Assembly: GCF_000420845.1 (NCBI RefSeq)
Contig: NZ_ATVS01000022.1
Coordinates: 1 to 64,000, forward strand
Direction: 5' to 3'
DNA length: 64,000 bases
From: Butyrivibrio sp. AE3009
Lineage (GTDB): Bacteria > Bacillota > Clostridia > Lachnospirales > Lachnospiraceae
Position 1 is the stretch's first letter. Each line of letters opens with the position of its first letter. Shown one piece after another: positions 33,910-42,391 of this stretch. The position numbers and the translations under genes are program-made. Below the pieces are notes generated by a model. It was not told the DNA's origin. It was given only the letters and a program-made list of their open reading frames with translations, and did not search any database.

Positions 33910-34056
33910 ATGAAACATGTAAAATCATTAGTTACAAGAAATCTTAAGGAATCAATGAAGAAGGGCGGATGCGGCGAGTGCCAGACATCTTGCCAGTCTG
34001 CTTGCAAGACTTCCTGCACAGTAGGAAATCAGAGCTGCGAACAGCTTAGCAAGTAA
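33910..34056 (+). CDS. scfA: Six-cysteine ranthipeptide precursor SCIFF
   Basis: A 48-aa peptide beginning MKHVKSLVTRNLKESMKKGG. Six Cys residues follow, at positions 21, 24, 28, 32, 36 and 43, matching the 'six cysteines in forty-five residues' (SCIFF) family. AGGAGG precedes the ATG by about 10 bases. The N-terminal about 20 residues act as the leader recognised by the radical-SAM maturase, which installs a Cys-to-Thr thioether in family members. In CteA-type peptides the acceptor Thr lies between Cys residues; here candidates are T27, T34 and T37. The system is nearly universal in Clostridia, and its role is unsettled (quorum sensing has been proposed). The maturase follows 110 bp downstream behind a hairpin. 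Confidence 0.95.
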   Translation: MKHVKSLVTRNLKESMKKGGCGECQTSCQSACKTSCTVGNQSCEQLSK

Positions 34057-34075
34057 TCACCGGTTATTTGATATT

Positions 34076-34151
34076 CCGGGTACATATTTTTTGACCCGGG
34101 AGCATGATAATGTCATGTCGGGCAGCGGTTGAACGGCCGCTGCCAAATTTT
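34076..34151 (+). terminator. Hairpins and partial terminator between SCIFF and its maturase
   Basis: Two hairpins in series. The first is CCGGGT (34076-34081) / ACCCGG (34094-34099). The second is GGCAGCGG (34121-34128) / CCGCTGCC (34137-34144), followed by AAATTTTT. A small CATGA/TCATG stem lies between them. The second has the form of a Rho-independent terminator and would keep the maturase at a lower level than its peptide substrate. Confidence 0.7.
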
Positions 34152-34166
34152 TGGTTAGGAGTATTT

Positions 34167-35609
34167 ATGATTCACGCTTATAAGAACAATGGCTACAATA
34201 TTGTTCTGGACGTAAACAGTGGATCCGTACACGTTGTTGATGACGTGGTATTCGATCTCACTGAGGTAGTGGAAAGCAAACTTAAGGACAAGTATGGCAC
34301 AGCTGCCACTCAGAATAATAAAGATAATGGCAATGAGTACAATTCTGATGTAGAATGGATATATCGGGATATTTTATCTTCCACGGATCTGTCACAGAAA
34401 TATCCGGAGGAGGAGATAAGAGAAGGCATCGAAGAGCTGATGGAGCTCAGGGATGCAGAGGTTCTGTATACAGATGATGTATATGAGAACTACGTAGAGG
34501 ATTTCCAGAACAGGGAGACCGTTGTTAAGGCCCTTTGTCTTAACATAGCTCATGACTGTAACCTCAGATGCAAATATTGTTTTGCTGATGAGGGTGAGTA
34601 TCACGGAAGAAGAGCTCTTATGACCGAGGAGGTTGGTAAGGCCGCTCTTGATTTCCTTGTTAAGAATTCCGGCAGCAGAAGGAATCTTGAAGTGGATTTC
34701 TTCGGCGGAGAGCCTCTCATGAACTGGGAGGTTGTTAAGAAGATCGTTGAGTACGGTCGCAAGATTGAGAAAGAGCATGACAAGAACTTCCGTTTTACCA
34801 TAACAACCAACGGAACGCTCTTAAATGATGAAATACTTGAATATGTTAACAAGGAAATGGGTAATATAGTCCTTTCCATCGACGGACGTAAGGAAGTCAA
34901 CGATTTCATGCGCCCCAGAAAAGGCGGACAGGGCTGCTACGAGGACATCGTACCCAAGTTCCAGAAGGTAGCTGAATCAAGACATCAGCTCAGATATTTC
35001 GTTAGAGGAACCTTTACTCACAACAATCTGGATTTTTCAGAGGATGTGAAGCATCTGGCAGATCTGGGATTCAAACAGATTTCCGTAGAGCCTGTAGTTG
35101 CTAAGCCTGAAGACTGGTACGCACTTAAGGACGAGGATATCCCCAAGCTCTGCGAGGAATACGACAAGCTGGCTAAGTTCTATCTCGAGAGGCAGAAGGA
35201 AGGAAAGGGCTTTAACTTCTTCCACTTCAATATTGATCTTGAGGGCGGACCTTGCGTAGCCAAGAGACTTTCAGGATGCGGATCGGGATGTGAGTATCTG
35301 GGAGTTACCCCCTGGGGTGACCTGTATCCCTGCCATCAGTTCGTAGGTAACGAAGACTTTATTATGGGTAATGTTTATGATGGCATTACAAGGAATGACA
35401 TTCGCGAGATGTTCAAGAAGAGCAATGTTTATTCCAGACCCGAATGTGAGAAGTGTTTTGCAAGGTATTATTGCAGCGGCGGATGTGCTGCCAATGCCTA
35501 CAACTTCAACGGGGACATCAATACGACATATAAGCACGGATGTGAGCTTCAGAGGAAGCGCATTGAATGTGCGATTATGATAAAAGCGGCTATGGCCGAA
35601 GAAGGATAA
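34167..35609 (+). CDS. scfB: Thioether cross-link-forming SCIFF peptide maturase (radical SAM/SPASM)
   Basis: A 480-aa radical SAM enzyme from ATG 34167 (TAGGAG at 34156-34161); the upstream in-frame start at 34104 lies in the hairpins. The N-terminal RiPP-recognition region spans about 1-110. The radical SAM CNLRCKYC motif is near residues 131-138, then DFFGGEPL. The C-terminal SPASM part holds the auxiliary-cluster cysteines (GGPCVAKRLSGCGSGCEYLG, YPCHQF, CEKCFARYYCSGGC). It forms Cys-Thr thioethers in the SCIFF peptide. Followed 15 bp later by secDF, the conserved order in Clostridia. Confidence 0.96.
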   Translation: MIHAYKNNGYNIVLDVNSGSVHVVDDVVFDLTEVVESKLKDKYGTAATQNNKDNGNEYNSDVEWIYRDILSSTDLSQKYPEEEIREGIEELMELRDAEVLYTDDVYENYVEDFQNRETVVKALCLNIAHDCNLRCKYCFADEGEYHGRRALMTEEVGKAALDFLVKNSGSRRNLEVDFFGGEPLMNWEVVKKIVEYGRKIEKEHDKNFRFTITTNGTLLNDEILEYVNKEMGNIVLSIDGRKEVNDFMRPRKGGQGCYEDIVPKFQKVAESRHQLRYFVRGTFTHNNLDFSEDVKHLADLGFKQISVEPVVAKPEDWYALKDEDIPKLCEEYDKLAKFYLERQKEGKGFNFFHFNIDLEGGPCVAKRLSGCGSGCEYLGVTPWGDLYPCHQFVGNEDFIMGNVYDGITRNDIREMFKKSNVYSRPECEKCFARYYCSGGCAANAYNFNGDINTTYKHGCELQRKRIECAIMIKAAMAEEG

Positions 35610-35624
35610 TGGAGGAATTATAGT

Positions 35625-37877
35625 ATGAAACGCGTGAAGTATGTTGTTGCACTACTGCTTGTACTGCTGCTTCTTGGGGGTATCGGTTACACAGCGGTAA
35701 ACGGTCTGGGAGAGGACAAATCAGGATCTCTTAGCAGCATCAATTTGGGTCTTGACCTTGCCGGTGGTGTAAGTATCACTTACGAGGTAGTAGGTGATGA
35801 GAATCCTGATAAAGAGGATATGTCTGATACTATTTACAAGCTCCAGCAGCGTGTAGATCAGTATAGCACAGAGGCCCAGGTATATCAGGAAGGTTCTAAC
35901 AGAATCAATATTGAGATTCCGGGTGTTACAGATGCGAACAAGATCCTTGAGGAACTTGGACAGCCCGGTAATCTTTATTTTATAGCAGAGACAGACTCTG
36001 AGGGTAACAAGAACTATCAGCTTGATGCAACCTACGGATTTTTCTACGAACTCAATAAGAGCCTTGAGGAACTTCAGGCAGATGGATCAATCGTTCTTTC
36101 CGGTGAGGATGTAGCCGCTTCACAGGCTGCATATCAGCAGGATTCCTACGGAGCTAACGAGGCAGTTGTATCACTTGAGTTCACAGAGAAGGGTGCTCAG
36201 GCATTTGCAGATGCAACTACCAAGGCTTATGCAAACGGAGAGACAATCGGTATCTACTACGACGGAGAGTTCATTTCCGTACCAAAAGTACAGGCTGCGA
36301 TCACAGACGGCAAGGCTGTTATCACAGGTATGTCAAGCTTCGAATCAGCAGAGAACCTCGCTTCAATGATCAGAATCGGTGGACTTAAGCTTCAGCTTAA
36401 CGAACTTCGTTCCAACGTAGTTGGTGCTCAGCTTGGTCAGGATGCTATCAGAACAAGTTTGATCGCTGCAGCAGTTGGTTTCGCACTTATTGCATTGTTC
36501 ATGATCGTATTCTTCAGAATACTTGGTTTTTCAGCATCCCTGGCACTGTCATTCTACTGCGGACTTATTGTATTCCTTCTTTCCGCTTTTGATATGACAC
36601 TTACACTTCCGGGTATCGCAGGTATCATCCTTTCAATTGGTATGGCGGTTGACGCCAACGTTCTTGTTTTCTCAAGAATTCGTGAGGAGATTTCGGCAGG
36701 CAAACAGGTTGACCTGGCAAGAAAGAACGGTTACAACAAGGCTCTTTCATCAATCCTTGACGGTAACATCACAACACTTATCGTTGCAGTAGTTCTTCGT
36801 ATCGGCGGAACAGGTTCCATCAAGGGATTCGCTGAGACACTTATGCTTGGTATCATCCTTTCAATGTTCACAGCGCTTGTTGTTACAAGATGCATTACAT
36901 CAATCCTTTACGGAATTGGTATTCAGGATGTTAAGTTCTACGGCAAGGCTAAGAAGGTTAACGTAATTGATTTCGTATCAAAGAGAAAGATCTTCTATGC
37001 TGTATCAGCAGCCATCGTTGCTGTAGGTATCATCTTCATGGCAGTTAACGGAGCACAGGGCAAGGGAGCATTCAACTACAGCCTTGATTTCGTAGGTGGT
37101 ACATCTACAACCGTTACATTTGACAGAGAGTATACACTTTCAGAGCTTGAGAGCACAGTTGCACCTGACCTTAAGGCGGCTGCCGGTGTTTCAGAGCTTC
37201 AGATCCAGACAGTATCCGGTACTAACCAGGTTATCTTCAAGACAACAACTCTTTCCGTTCAGGCAAGAGAGGCTATCGAGAGCGTACTTGAAGAGAAATA
37301 CAACGTAACTCCTGAGAATGTTGCAGCAGAGACCATCAGCTCAACAATCAGTGGTGAGATGAGAACAGCAGCTATCCAGGCTCTTCTTGTAGCTCTGGTA
37401 CTTATGCTTATCTACATCTGGATCAGATTCAAGGATATTAAGTTCGGTGCAGCAGCTATTATCGCGCTTGCACATGATGCACTTATTGTTATCGTATCCT
37501 ATGCTATTACAAGACTTGCAGTTGGTAGCACCTTCATCGCTGTAGTTCTTACAATCATCGGTTACTCAATCAACGATACAATCGTTACCTTCGACCGTAT
37601 CCGTGAGAACCAGCATCTTGCAACCAGCAAGAGTGAGCTTGCACAGCTTGTTAACGGCTCAGTATCTCAGACACTTACACGAAGCTTGTTCACATCAGCT
37701 ACTACATTCTTCACAGTACTTGCACTTTACATCTTTGGTGTAGCTGATATTAAGGCATTTGCACTTCCTCTGATGGTTGGTGTTATCTGCGGTACTTATT
37801 CTTCAATCTTTATTGCATCTCCGATGTGGTATGATCTGAAGACAAAGTTCAAGACATTCTTCAACAAAGCAGCATAA
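35625..37877 (+). CDS. secDF: Fused protein translocase subunit SecDF
   Basis: A 750-aa fusion of SecD (about 1-430) and SecF (about 445-750). There are two sets of six membrane helices and periplasmic P1-type domains. SecD marks are LGLDLAGGVSITYEV and GMAVDANVLVFSRIREE. SecF marks are NYSLDFVGGTSTTV and IGYSINDTIVTFDRIRENQ. SecDF uses the proton or sodium gradient to help pull proteins out of the SecYEG channel. Fusion is common in Firmicutes. It may export the SCIFF product or simply serve general secretion. It ends at a strong terminator. Confidence 0.96.
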   Translation: MKRVKYVVALLLVLLLLGGIGYTAVNGLGEDKSGSLSSINLGLDLAGGVSITYEVVGDENPDKEDMSDTIYKLQQRVDQYSTEAQVYQEGSNRINIEIPGVTDANKILEELGQPGNLYFIAETDSEGNKNYQLDATYGFFYELNKSLEELQADGSIVLSGEDVAASQAAYQQDSYGANEAVVSLEFTEKGAQAFADATTKAYANGETIGIYYDGEFISVPKVQAAITDGKAVITGMSSFESAENLASMIRIGGLKLQLNELRSNVVGAQLGQDAIRTSLIAAAVGFALIALFMIVFFRILGFSASLALSFYCGLIVFLLSAFDMTLTLPGIAGIILSIGMAVDANVLVFSRIREEISAGKQVDLARKNGYNKALSSILDGNITTLIVAVVLRIGGTGSIKGFAETLMLGIILSMFTALVVTRCITSILYGIGIQDVKFYGKAKKVNVIDFVSKRKIFYAVSAAIVAVGIIFMAVNGAQGKGAFNYSLDFVGGTSTTVTFDREYTLSELESTVAPDLKAAAGVSELQIQTVSGTNQVIFKTTTLSVQAREAIESVLEEKYNVTPENVAAETISSTISGEMRTAAIQALLVALVLMLIYIWIRFKDIKFGAAAIIALAHDALIVIVSYAITRLAVGSTFIAVVLTIIGYSINDTIVTFDRIRENQHLATSKSELAQLVNGSVSQTLTRSLFTSATTFFTVLALYIFGVADIKAFALPLMVGVICGTYSSIFIASPMWYDLKTKFKTFFNKAA

Positions 37878-37883
37878 TTTATG

Positions 37884-37910
37884 GGGCGCCGATCCGGCGC
37901 CCTTTTTTAT
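37884..37910 (+). terminator. secDF terminator
   Basis: A perfect stem GGGCGCC (37884-37890) / GGCGCCC (37896-37902), a 5-base loop and T6. It lies 8 bp before the first large hairpin element. Confidence 0.92.
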
Positions 37911-37917
37911 TGAGGAC

Positions 37918-38167
37918 GCGCCCAGGACAAGACCAAGAACTTGCGGAGGGGGAGCCGCGGGCTGATGCAATAAAACTTTTGTCATCCTCGTTCAGTGATT
38001 TATGGCATTTCATCTAGCCAGACAGTCTCATTTCACCCTGTTCAGAACAATCGACTGTCTGTCTATCTGAAACGCTCATAAATCATCATCGCGGGGCTAA
38101 AGACAAAACTTTTATTGCATCAGCCCACGTCTCCCCCTCCGCAAGTTCTTGACCTTGTCCTGGGCGC
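37918..38167 (-). repeat. Giant nested hairpin element A
   Basis: The outer arms 37918-37983 and 38102-38167 are 66 bp each and complementary at 61 of 66 positions. The 118-bp interior is itself a hairpin: GATTTATG (37997-38004) / CATAAATC (38077-38084), and a central 9-bp stem CAGACAGTC (38019-38027) / GACTGTCTG (38053-38061). Read on the minus strand, its core (38002-38077) aligns with element B. The arm contains CTGATGCAATAAAA-TTTTG, also found in element C. It carries no protein and could be a MITE-like insertion or a structured RNA. Confidence 0.9.
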
Positions 38168-38275
38168 TGCTCATTCAAAAAAGGCGTCCTGATCCGACAT
38201 CCCCTGGATTGCAGGTGGAATGAGGTGTTTTCTGCCTGGACTAAAGCAGATTTGATCAGTAGCGCAATCGGCAGC

Positions 38276-38558
38276 AATAATCCCAGTGGAGGCTGTCATA
38301 GCACAGGGAGAAACGATGGAGGAAGGGGAGGAGGTTCGAGGCGCTGAAAATTTTGTCTTATAACGCTGAGGTGAATACATGAGCGTTTCAGTCAGGCAAA
38401 CGGTCGATTGTTCTGAGCGAAGTCGATATGAGACCGTTTGGCCGGATGAAATGCCATGGATTCCCGATGGGTTATGACAAAATTACCATCGCCTCGGACC
38501 TTCTTCCCTTCCTCCATCGTTTCTCCCGTCCTCATAACACCCCCCAGTGGGAATTATT
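38276..38558 (+). repeat. Giant nested hairpin element B
   Basis: Outer arms 38276-38364 and 38471-38558 pair over most of their length, with small bulges. The strongest part is GAAACGATGGAGGAAGGG against its complement CCCTTCCTCCATCGTTTC. The core 38381-38457 carries the central stem CAAACGGTC (38397-38405) / GACCGTTTG (38432-38440) and the conserved loop sequence GATTGTTCTGA. The core is about four-fifths identical to the reverse complement of element A's core, so the two copies face opposite ways. The outer arms of A and B are not alike except near their inner ends (GCTGA...TTTTGTC). Confidence 0.85.
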
Positions 38559-38570
38559 CTCGTTTTGCTG

Positions 38571-38576
38571 TATAAT
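38571..38576 (+). promoter_or_regulatory. Candidate recJ -10 element
   Basis: A perfect TATAAT 12 bases after the right arm of element B and 70 bases before the recJ ATG. No good -35 is present at the right distance; that position falls inside the hairpin arm. Confidence 0.4.
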
Positions 38577-38646
38577 CAAACTACGTGTGTTTAGCAGAAA
38601 ATGCCGAATGGAACACATGATTTGATATGTAGGAATGGTGCGATTT

Positions 38647-40461
38647 ATGTCAAAATGGATGGTAGCTAATAAGAATGCGGATTTCGAAGGAATCTCCCAA
38701 AAGTTCGGGATTTCTCCCATAACCGCCAGACTTATTGCAAATAGACTAATTACCAATAGGGAGTTTGAGAAGACTCAGTGCAGCGATGAGAAAATTGATG
38801 AGTATCTGAATGCCGGTATTGAGAATCTCCATGATCCTTCGGGTATGGCCGATATGGACAAGGGCGCGGAGGTTATGTATGAGAAAATTCAGGCCGGAGC
38901 TAAGATAAGAGTAATCGGTGATTACGATGTGGACGGTATCTGCTCATCCTATATTCTTGTTTCAGGACTTAAGCTCTTTGGCGGAGACGTGGACTGCGTT
39001 CTGCCTGACAGAATGAAGGATGGCTACGGCCTTAGTGTCAAGCTGGTTGACAACGCCTACGCTGAAAGAATCGATACGATAATTACCTGTGATAACGGAA
39101 TTGCAGCCGCAGAGCAGATTGCACATGCCAAGGAACTGGGAATGACTGTAGTGGTTACAGACCATCATGAGGTTCCCTTTGAAGGTGGCGACCTTGCAGC
39201 AAGAAAAGAGATTCTTCCACCCGCAGATGCAGTTATCGATCCTAAAAGGAATGAGGGCAGTTACCCTTTCAAGGAGATATGCGGCGCTGTTGTGGCTTAC
39301 AAGTTCCTTCAGGTATTATCAGCTAAATTTGAGGATGCAGAGCACAGTTTTGGCGACTTTTTTACCGAGATGCTGATATTTGCAGGAATAGCCACCGTAT
39401 GCGATGTTATGGAGCTTAGGGATGAGAACAGGATTATCGTCAAGGAATCCTTAAGACTTATTGGTAAGACCAAGAATAAGGGCCTTAGGGCACTTATCCA
39501 TGTTAACTCTCTTGATGAAAACAAGATTTCCGTATATCACTACGGCTTCGTTATCGGTCCCTGCCTTAATGCCACAGGCAGACTTGAGCTTGCCAGCAGG
39601 GCACTGGCTCTTTTCACAGAGGAAGATGAGAGCGAGGCTGCCAAGATAGCAGAGGATCTCAAAAACCTCAACGACAGCAGGAAGGACCTGACTAAAGAGG
39701 GTGTAGACGAGGCCACAGAGATGGTGGAGGAGGCTATCCGCAAGGAGGGCATGCCCAAGGTAATCGTTGCATATCTTCCGGACATCCACGAGTCCATTGC
39801 CGGAATTGTTGCAGGCAAGATCAAGGAGAAGTATTACAGACCCACAATTATCCTTACAGAGGCCGCAGATGGCGGTGCCAAAGGCTCCGGAAGGTCAATC
39901 GAGAAGTTTGATATGTTCGAGGAATTAAGCGCCTGCAAGGAGCTGTTTACCAAGTTCGGCGGACACAAGATGGCTGCAGGACTTTCCCTTCCCAAGGAGA
40001 ACATAGATGAACTCAGGAAGAGACTTAATCAGAACTGCACGCTGGAAGGTGCTGATTTTGAGCCTGTGATCCATATTGATATTGCGATGCCGCTTCGTTA
40101 TGCCTCCATGGATCTTGTAAGAGAGTTCTCCAGGCTTGAACCCTATGGGAACGGCAATACCAAGCCCCTCTTTGCCCAGAAAAATGTTGCACTGTTATCC
40201 GGAAGGATCCTTGGCAAAAACAAAAATTGCGGCAAATATACCGTTACAGACGACAGTGGCTACAGATATGAGATGATGTACTTTGGGGATATGGAAAAGT
40301 GGCATGGGTTCCTCAGGGACAGATATGGAAGCGATGCTGTTGACGCATTATATGATGGAATGGGTAACGGTGAAATGAAGATAAGCATTGCCTATTATCC
40401 TGATATAAACAGTTACATGGGAAGAGACAGTCTTCAGATCGTGATGAATGATTACTGCTGA
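38647..40461 (+). CDS. recJ: Single-stranded-DNA-specific exonuclease RecJ
   Basis: A 604-aa protein. DHH phosphoesterase motifs are VIGDYDVDG, TCDNGIAA and VVTDHHEVP; the DHHA1 part includes KGSGRSIEKFD and FGGHKMAAGLS. RecJ degrades single-stranded DNA 5'-to-3' in recombination and repair. I chose ATG 38647 because GGAATGG lies about 9 bases upstream; ATG 38635 has no usable site. The length is close to the usual 560-600 plus a C-terminal OB-like domain. A hairpin-rich stretch follows its stop codon. Confidence 0.93.
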   Translation: MSKWMVANKNADFEGISQKFGISPITARLIANRLITNREFEKTQCSDEKIDEYLNAGIENLHDPSGMADMDKGAEVMYEKIQAGAKIRVIGDYDVDGICSSYILVSGLKLFGGDVDCVLPDRMKDGYGLSVKLVDNAYAERIDTIITCDNGIAAAEQIAHAKELGMTVVVTDHHEVPFEGGDLAARKEILPPADAVIDPKRNEGSYPFKEICGAVVAYKFLQVLSAKFEDAEHSFGDFFTEMLIFAGIATVCDVMELRDENRIIVKESLRLIGKTKNKGLRALIHVNSLDENKISVYHYGFVIGPCLNATGRLELASRALALFTEEDESEAAKIAEDLKNLNDSRKDLTKEGVDEATEMVEEAIRKEGMPKVIVAYLPDIHESIAGIVAGKIKEKYYRPTIILTEAADGGAKGSGRSIEKFDMFEELSACKELFTKFGGHKMAAGLSLPKENIDELRKRLNQNCTLEGADFEPVIHIDIAMPLRYASMDLVREFSRLEPYGNGNTKPLFAQKNVALLSGRILGKNKNCGKYTVTDDSGYRYEMMYFGDMEKWHGFLRDRYGSDAVDALYDGMGNGEMKISIAYYPDINSYMGRDSLQIVMNDYC

Positions 40462-40474
40462 AGAGTCTAAGCAA

Positions 40475-40573
40475 AAAAAGACCCCAATAAACCACAAAAA
40501 CACACGCGGATGCGTGTGCCTGCGGTTTCTTATGAGGGGGAGATAGCGAACACTTCATGTGTTCACTTCATGT
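40475..40573. repeat. Hairpin cluster after recJ
   Basis: CACACGC (40501-40507) / GCGTGTG (40512-40518) forms a tight stem. It is extended outward by AAACCACA / TGCGGTTT and then CCCC...AATAAACC / GGTTTCTTATGAGGGG. Next comes GAACAC (40548-40553) / GTGTTC (40559-40564), overlapping a direct repeat of CACTTCATGT (40551 and 40564). No T-run follows, so it is not a classical terminator. Confidence 0.65.
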
Positions 40574-40591
40574 AATTATATTATCAAATAA

Positions 40592-40620
40592 TTGTGAATA
40601 AATTGTGTCAAAAATATAAA
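40592..40620 (+). promoter_or_regulatory. Candidate murE promoter
   Basis: TTGTGA (40592-40597), a 17-bp spacer and TATAAA (40615-40620). The leader to ATG 40705 is about 78 bases and contains a small AATTAGC/GCTAATT stem (40627-40649). Confidence 0.5.
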
Positions 40621-40704
40621 AATTAGAATTAGCCAATTGTAAGCTAATTTAAAGATTAAATAAAGCAATGAGCAAGCTATATTTAGCTAAACGGAGGTGC
40701 AAAA

Positions 40705-42192
40705 ATGAAACTTTCAAAACTGCTGGATAAACTTAACTACAGTGTTACTGCAGGAAACAGTGATACAATCGTTAATCCCGAGTCTGTGGAAATACAGGAT
40801 GTTGTCAACGACAACAGAAAGATTGGTGAGGGATCCCTTTTCATCTGTATTAAGGGAGCAAATTTTGATGGACATTCCTGCGCTGCACAGGCCGCAGAGA
40901 AAAAGGCCGCAGCAATCGTGGCAGAGCATGAGGTTGAGCTTCCCGAGGGCTGCACTATGCCGGTTATAAGAGTTGAGGATACAAGATATGCAATGGCATT
41001 TATCTCTGCCGCATATTTTGATCATCCCGCCCAGAAGCTTAAGACCATAGGAATCACCGGAACCAAGGGCAAGACCACCACTACCTACCTCATCAAGAGC
41101 ATGCTTGAGAATGCAGGTCACAAAGTGGGACTTATCGGTACAATTGAGGTTATAATCGGAGATGAGCATATTCATGCCGAGAACACCACTCCCGAATCCT
41201 ATGACCTTCAGAAATACATGGCCAAAATGGTGGAGGCCGGCTGCGACAGCGTAGTTATGGAGGTTTCCTCACAGGGCCTTATGCTTCACAGAAGTCAGGG
41301 CTTTATCTATGACCTTGGTATTTTCACCAATATCGAGCCCGATCATATCGGCCCCAATGAGCACAAGGATTTCGAGGACTATATGCACTGCAAGGGCCTT
41401 CTTTTCAAACAGTGCAAAGTAGGTATCTGCAACGGTGATGACATTCATACTGATGACATTTTAGAAGGCCACACCTGCGAAGTTGAGACCTATGGCTTTA
41501 ACGAGGGCGTAGACCTTAGAGCCATCAACCTTGCCTATATCAGAAAGCCCGGCGAGCTCGGAGTTTTCTTTGACACAGAGGGGCTTCTTGATATGCATGC
41601 GGAGATCAGAACTCCCGGCAAATTCAGCGTATACAATGCACTCTGCGCAATTGCCGTAGCAAGACATTTTGACTGCACACCTGAGGAGATCGCTGCAGCT
41701 CTTAAGGAAGCCAAGGTAAAAGGCAGAATTGAGATGGTCAAGGTATCTGATGAGTTTACTCTTATGATTGACTATGCTCACAATGCAATGGCCTTAAAGA
41801 GCCTTCTTTCCACCCTTAGGGAGTATCATCCCAACAGACTTATCAGCGTATTTGGCTGCGGTGGTAACAGAAGTAAGCTTCGCCGTTTTGAGATGGGTGA
41901 AGTCAGCGGCAAGTTCGCAGATTTTACCATCATTACCTCCGACAACCCAAGATTCGAGGAGCCTGAGGATATCATGAACGATATCGAGACAGGAATGAAG
42001 AAGACCGACGGCAAATACATCAAGATAACCGACAGAAAAGAAGCCATCGCCTATGCTATCGATCACGGCGAACACGGCGATATCATTGTTCTTGCCGGCA
42101 AGGGACACGAGGACTACCAGGAGATTAAGGGAGTTAAGTACCACATGGATGAGAGAGAACTCATTCAGGAAATCCTTGAGGAAAGAAAATAA
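40705..42192 (+). CDS. murE: UDP-N-acetylmuramyl-tripeptide synthetase MurE
   Basis: A 495-aa Mur ligase. The N-terminal substrate domain is followed by the ATP site GITGTKGKTTTTYLIKS, then EVSSQGL, and the C-terminal domain with SDNPRFEEP. The DNPR signature is the one seen in meso-diaminopimelate-adding MurE, in contrast to lysine-adding enzymes, so this wall probably contains meso-DAP. It acts in the cytosol on UDP-MurNAc-L-Ala-D-Glu. A site CGGAGGTG precedes the ATG. It stands outside a division/wall cluster, with priA next. Confidence 0.95.
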   Translation: MKLSKLLDKLNYSVTAGNSDTIVNPESVEIQDVVNDNRKIGEGSLFICIKGANFDGHSCAAQAAEKKAAAIVAEHEVELPEGCTMPVIRVEDTRYAMAFISAAYFDHPAQKLKTIGITGTKGKTTTTYLIKSMLENAGHKVGLIGTIEVIIGDEHIHAENTTPESYDLQKYMAKMVEAGCDSVVMEVSSQGLMLHRSQGFIYDLGIFTNIEPDHIGPNEHKDFEDYMHCKGLLFKQCKVGICNGDDIHTDDILEGHTCEVETYGFNEGVDLRAINLAYIRKPGELGVFFDTEGLLDMHAEIRTPGKFSVYNALCAIAVARHFDCTPEEIAAALKEAKVKGRIEMVKVSDEFTLMIDYAHNAMALKSLLSTLREYHPNRLISVFGCGGNRSKLRRFEMGEVSGKFADFTIITSDNPRFEEPEDIMNDIETGMKKTDGKYIKITDRKEAIAYAIDHGEHGDIIVLAGKGHEDYQEIKGVKYHMDERELIQEILEERK

Positions 42193-42391
42193 ATAAAATC
42201 TGAAAAAAAGTCTGAAAAGAAATCTTAAAATGATTTCTTAAACGTATAAGCAGATTAAAATTAATTCGAATTATTTTGCACTAACCGTTTTTTTGATATT
42301 GGTTATCAGTAAAAAACTGATAATGAGGTTGCTTAAATTAATCAAAACAGACAGCGAATGTGATCATAATCTACCGGAAAGGAGGAGAGTC

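Larger units (their letters stand above)
37911..38646. other. Gene-free 736-bp region filled by large hairpin elements
   Basis: Between the secDF terminator and recJ no frame has a ribosome binding site or a recognisable product. Short open frames here are created by the repeats. Nearly all the sequence belongs to two nested hairpins (37918-38167 and 38276-38558), a connecting segment (38168-38275) and the recJ promoter region. Confidence 0.75.

Noticed and set aside
37918-38558. Insertion sequence or IS remnant
   Set aside because: No transposase fragment was found and the arms of the two elements differ. A non-autonomous element remains possible, but I cannot support calling it an IS.
38086-38625. 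Short open frames between secDF and recJ
   Set aside because: They lie within self-complementary hairpin arms, have no ribosome binding sites and no recognisable products.
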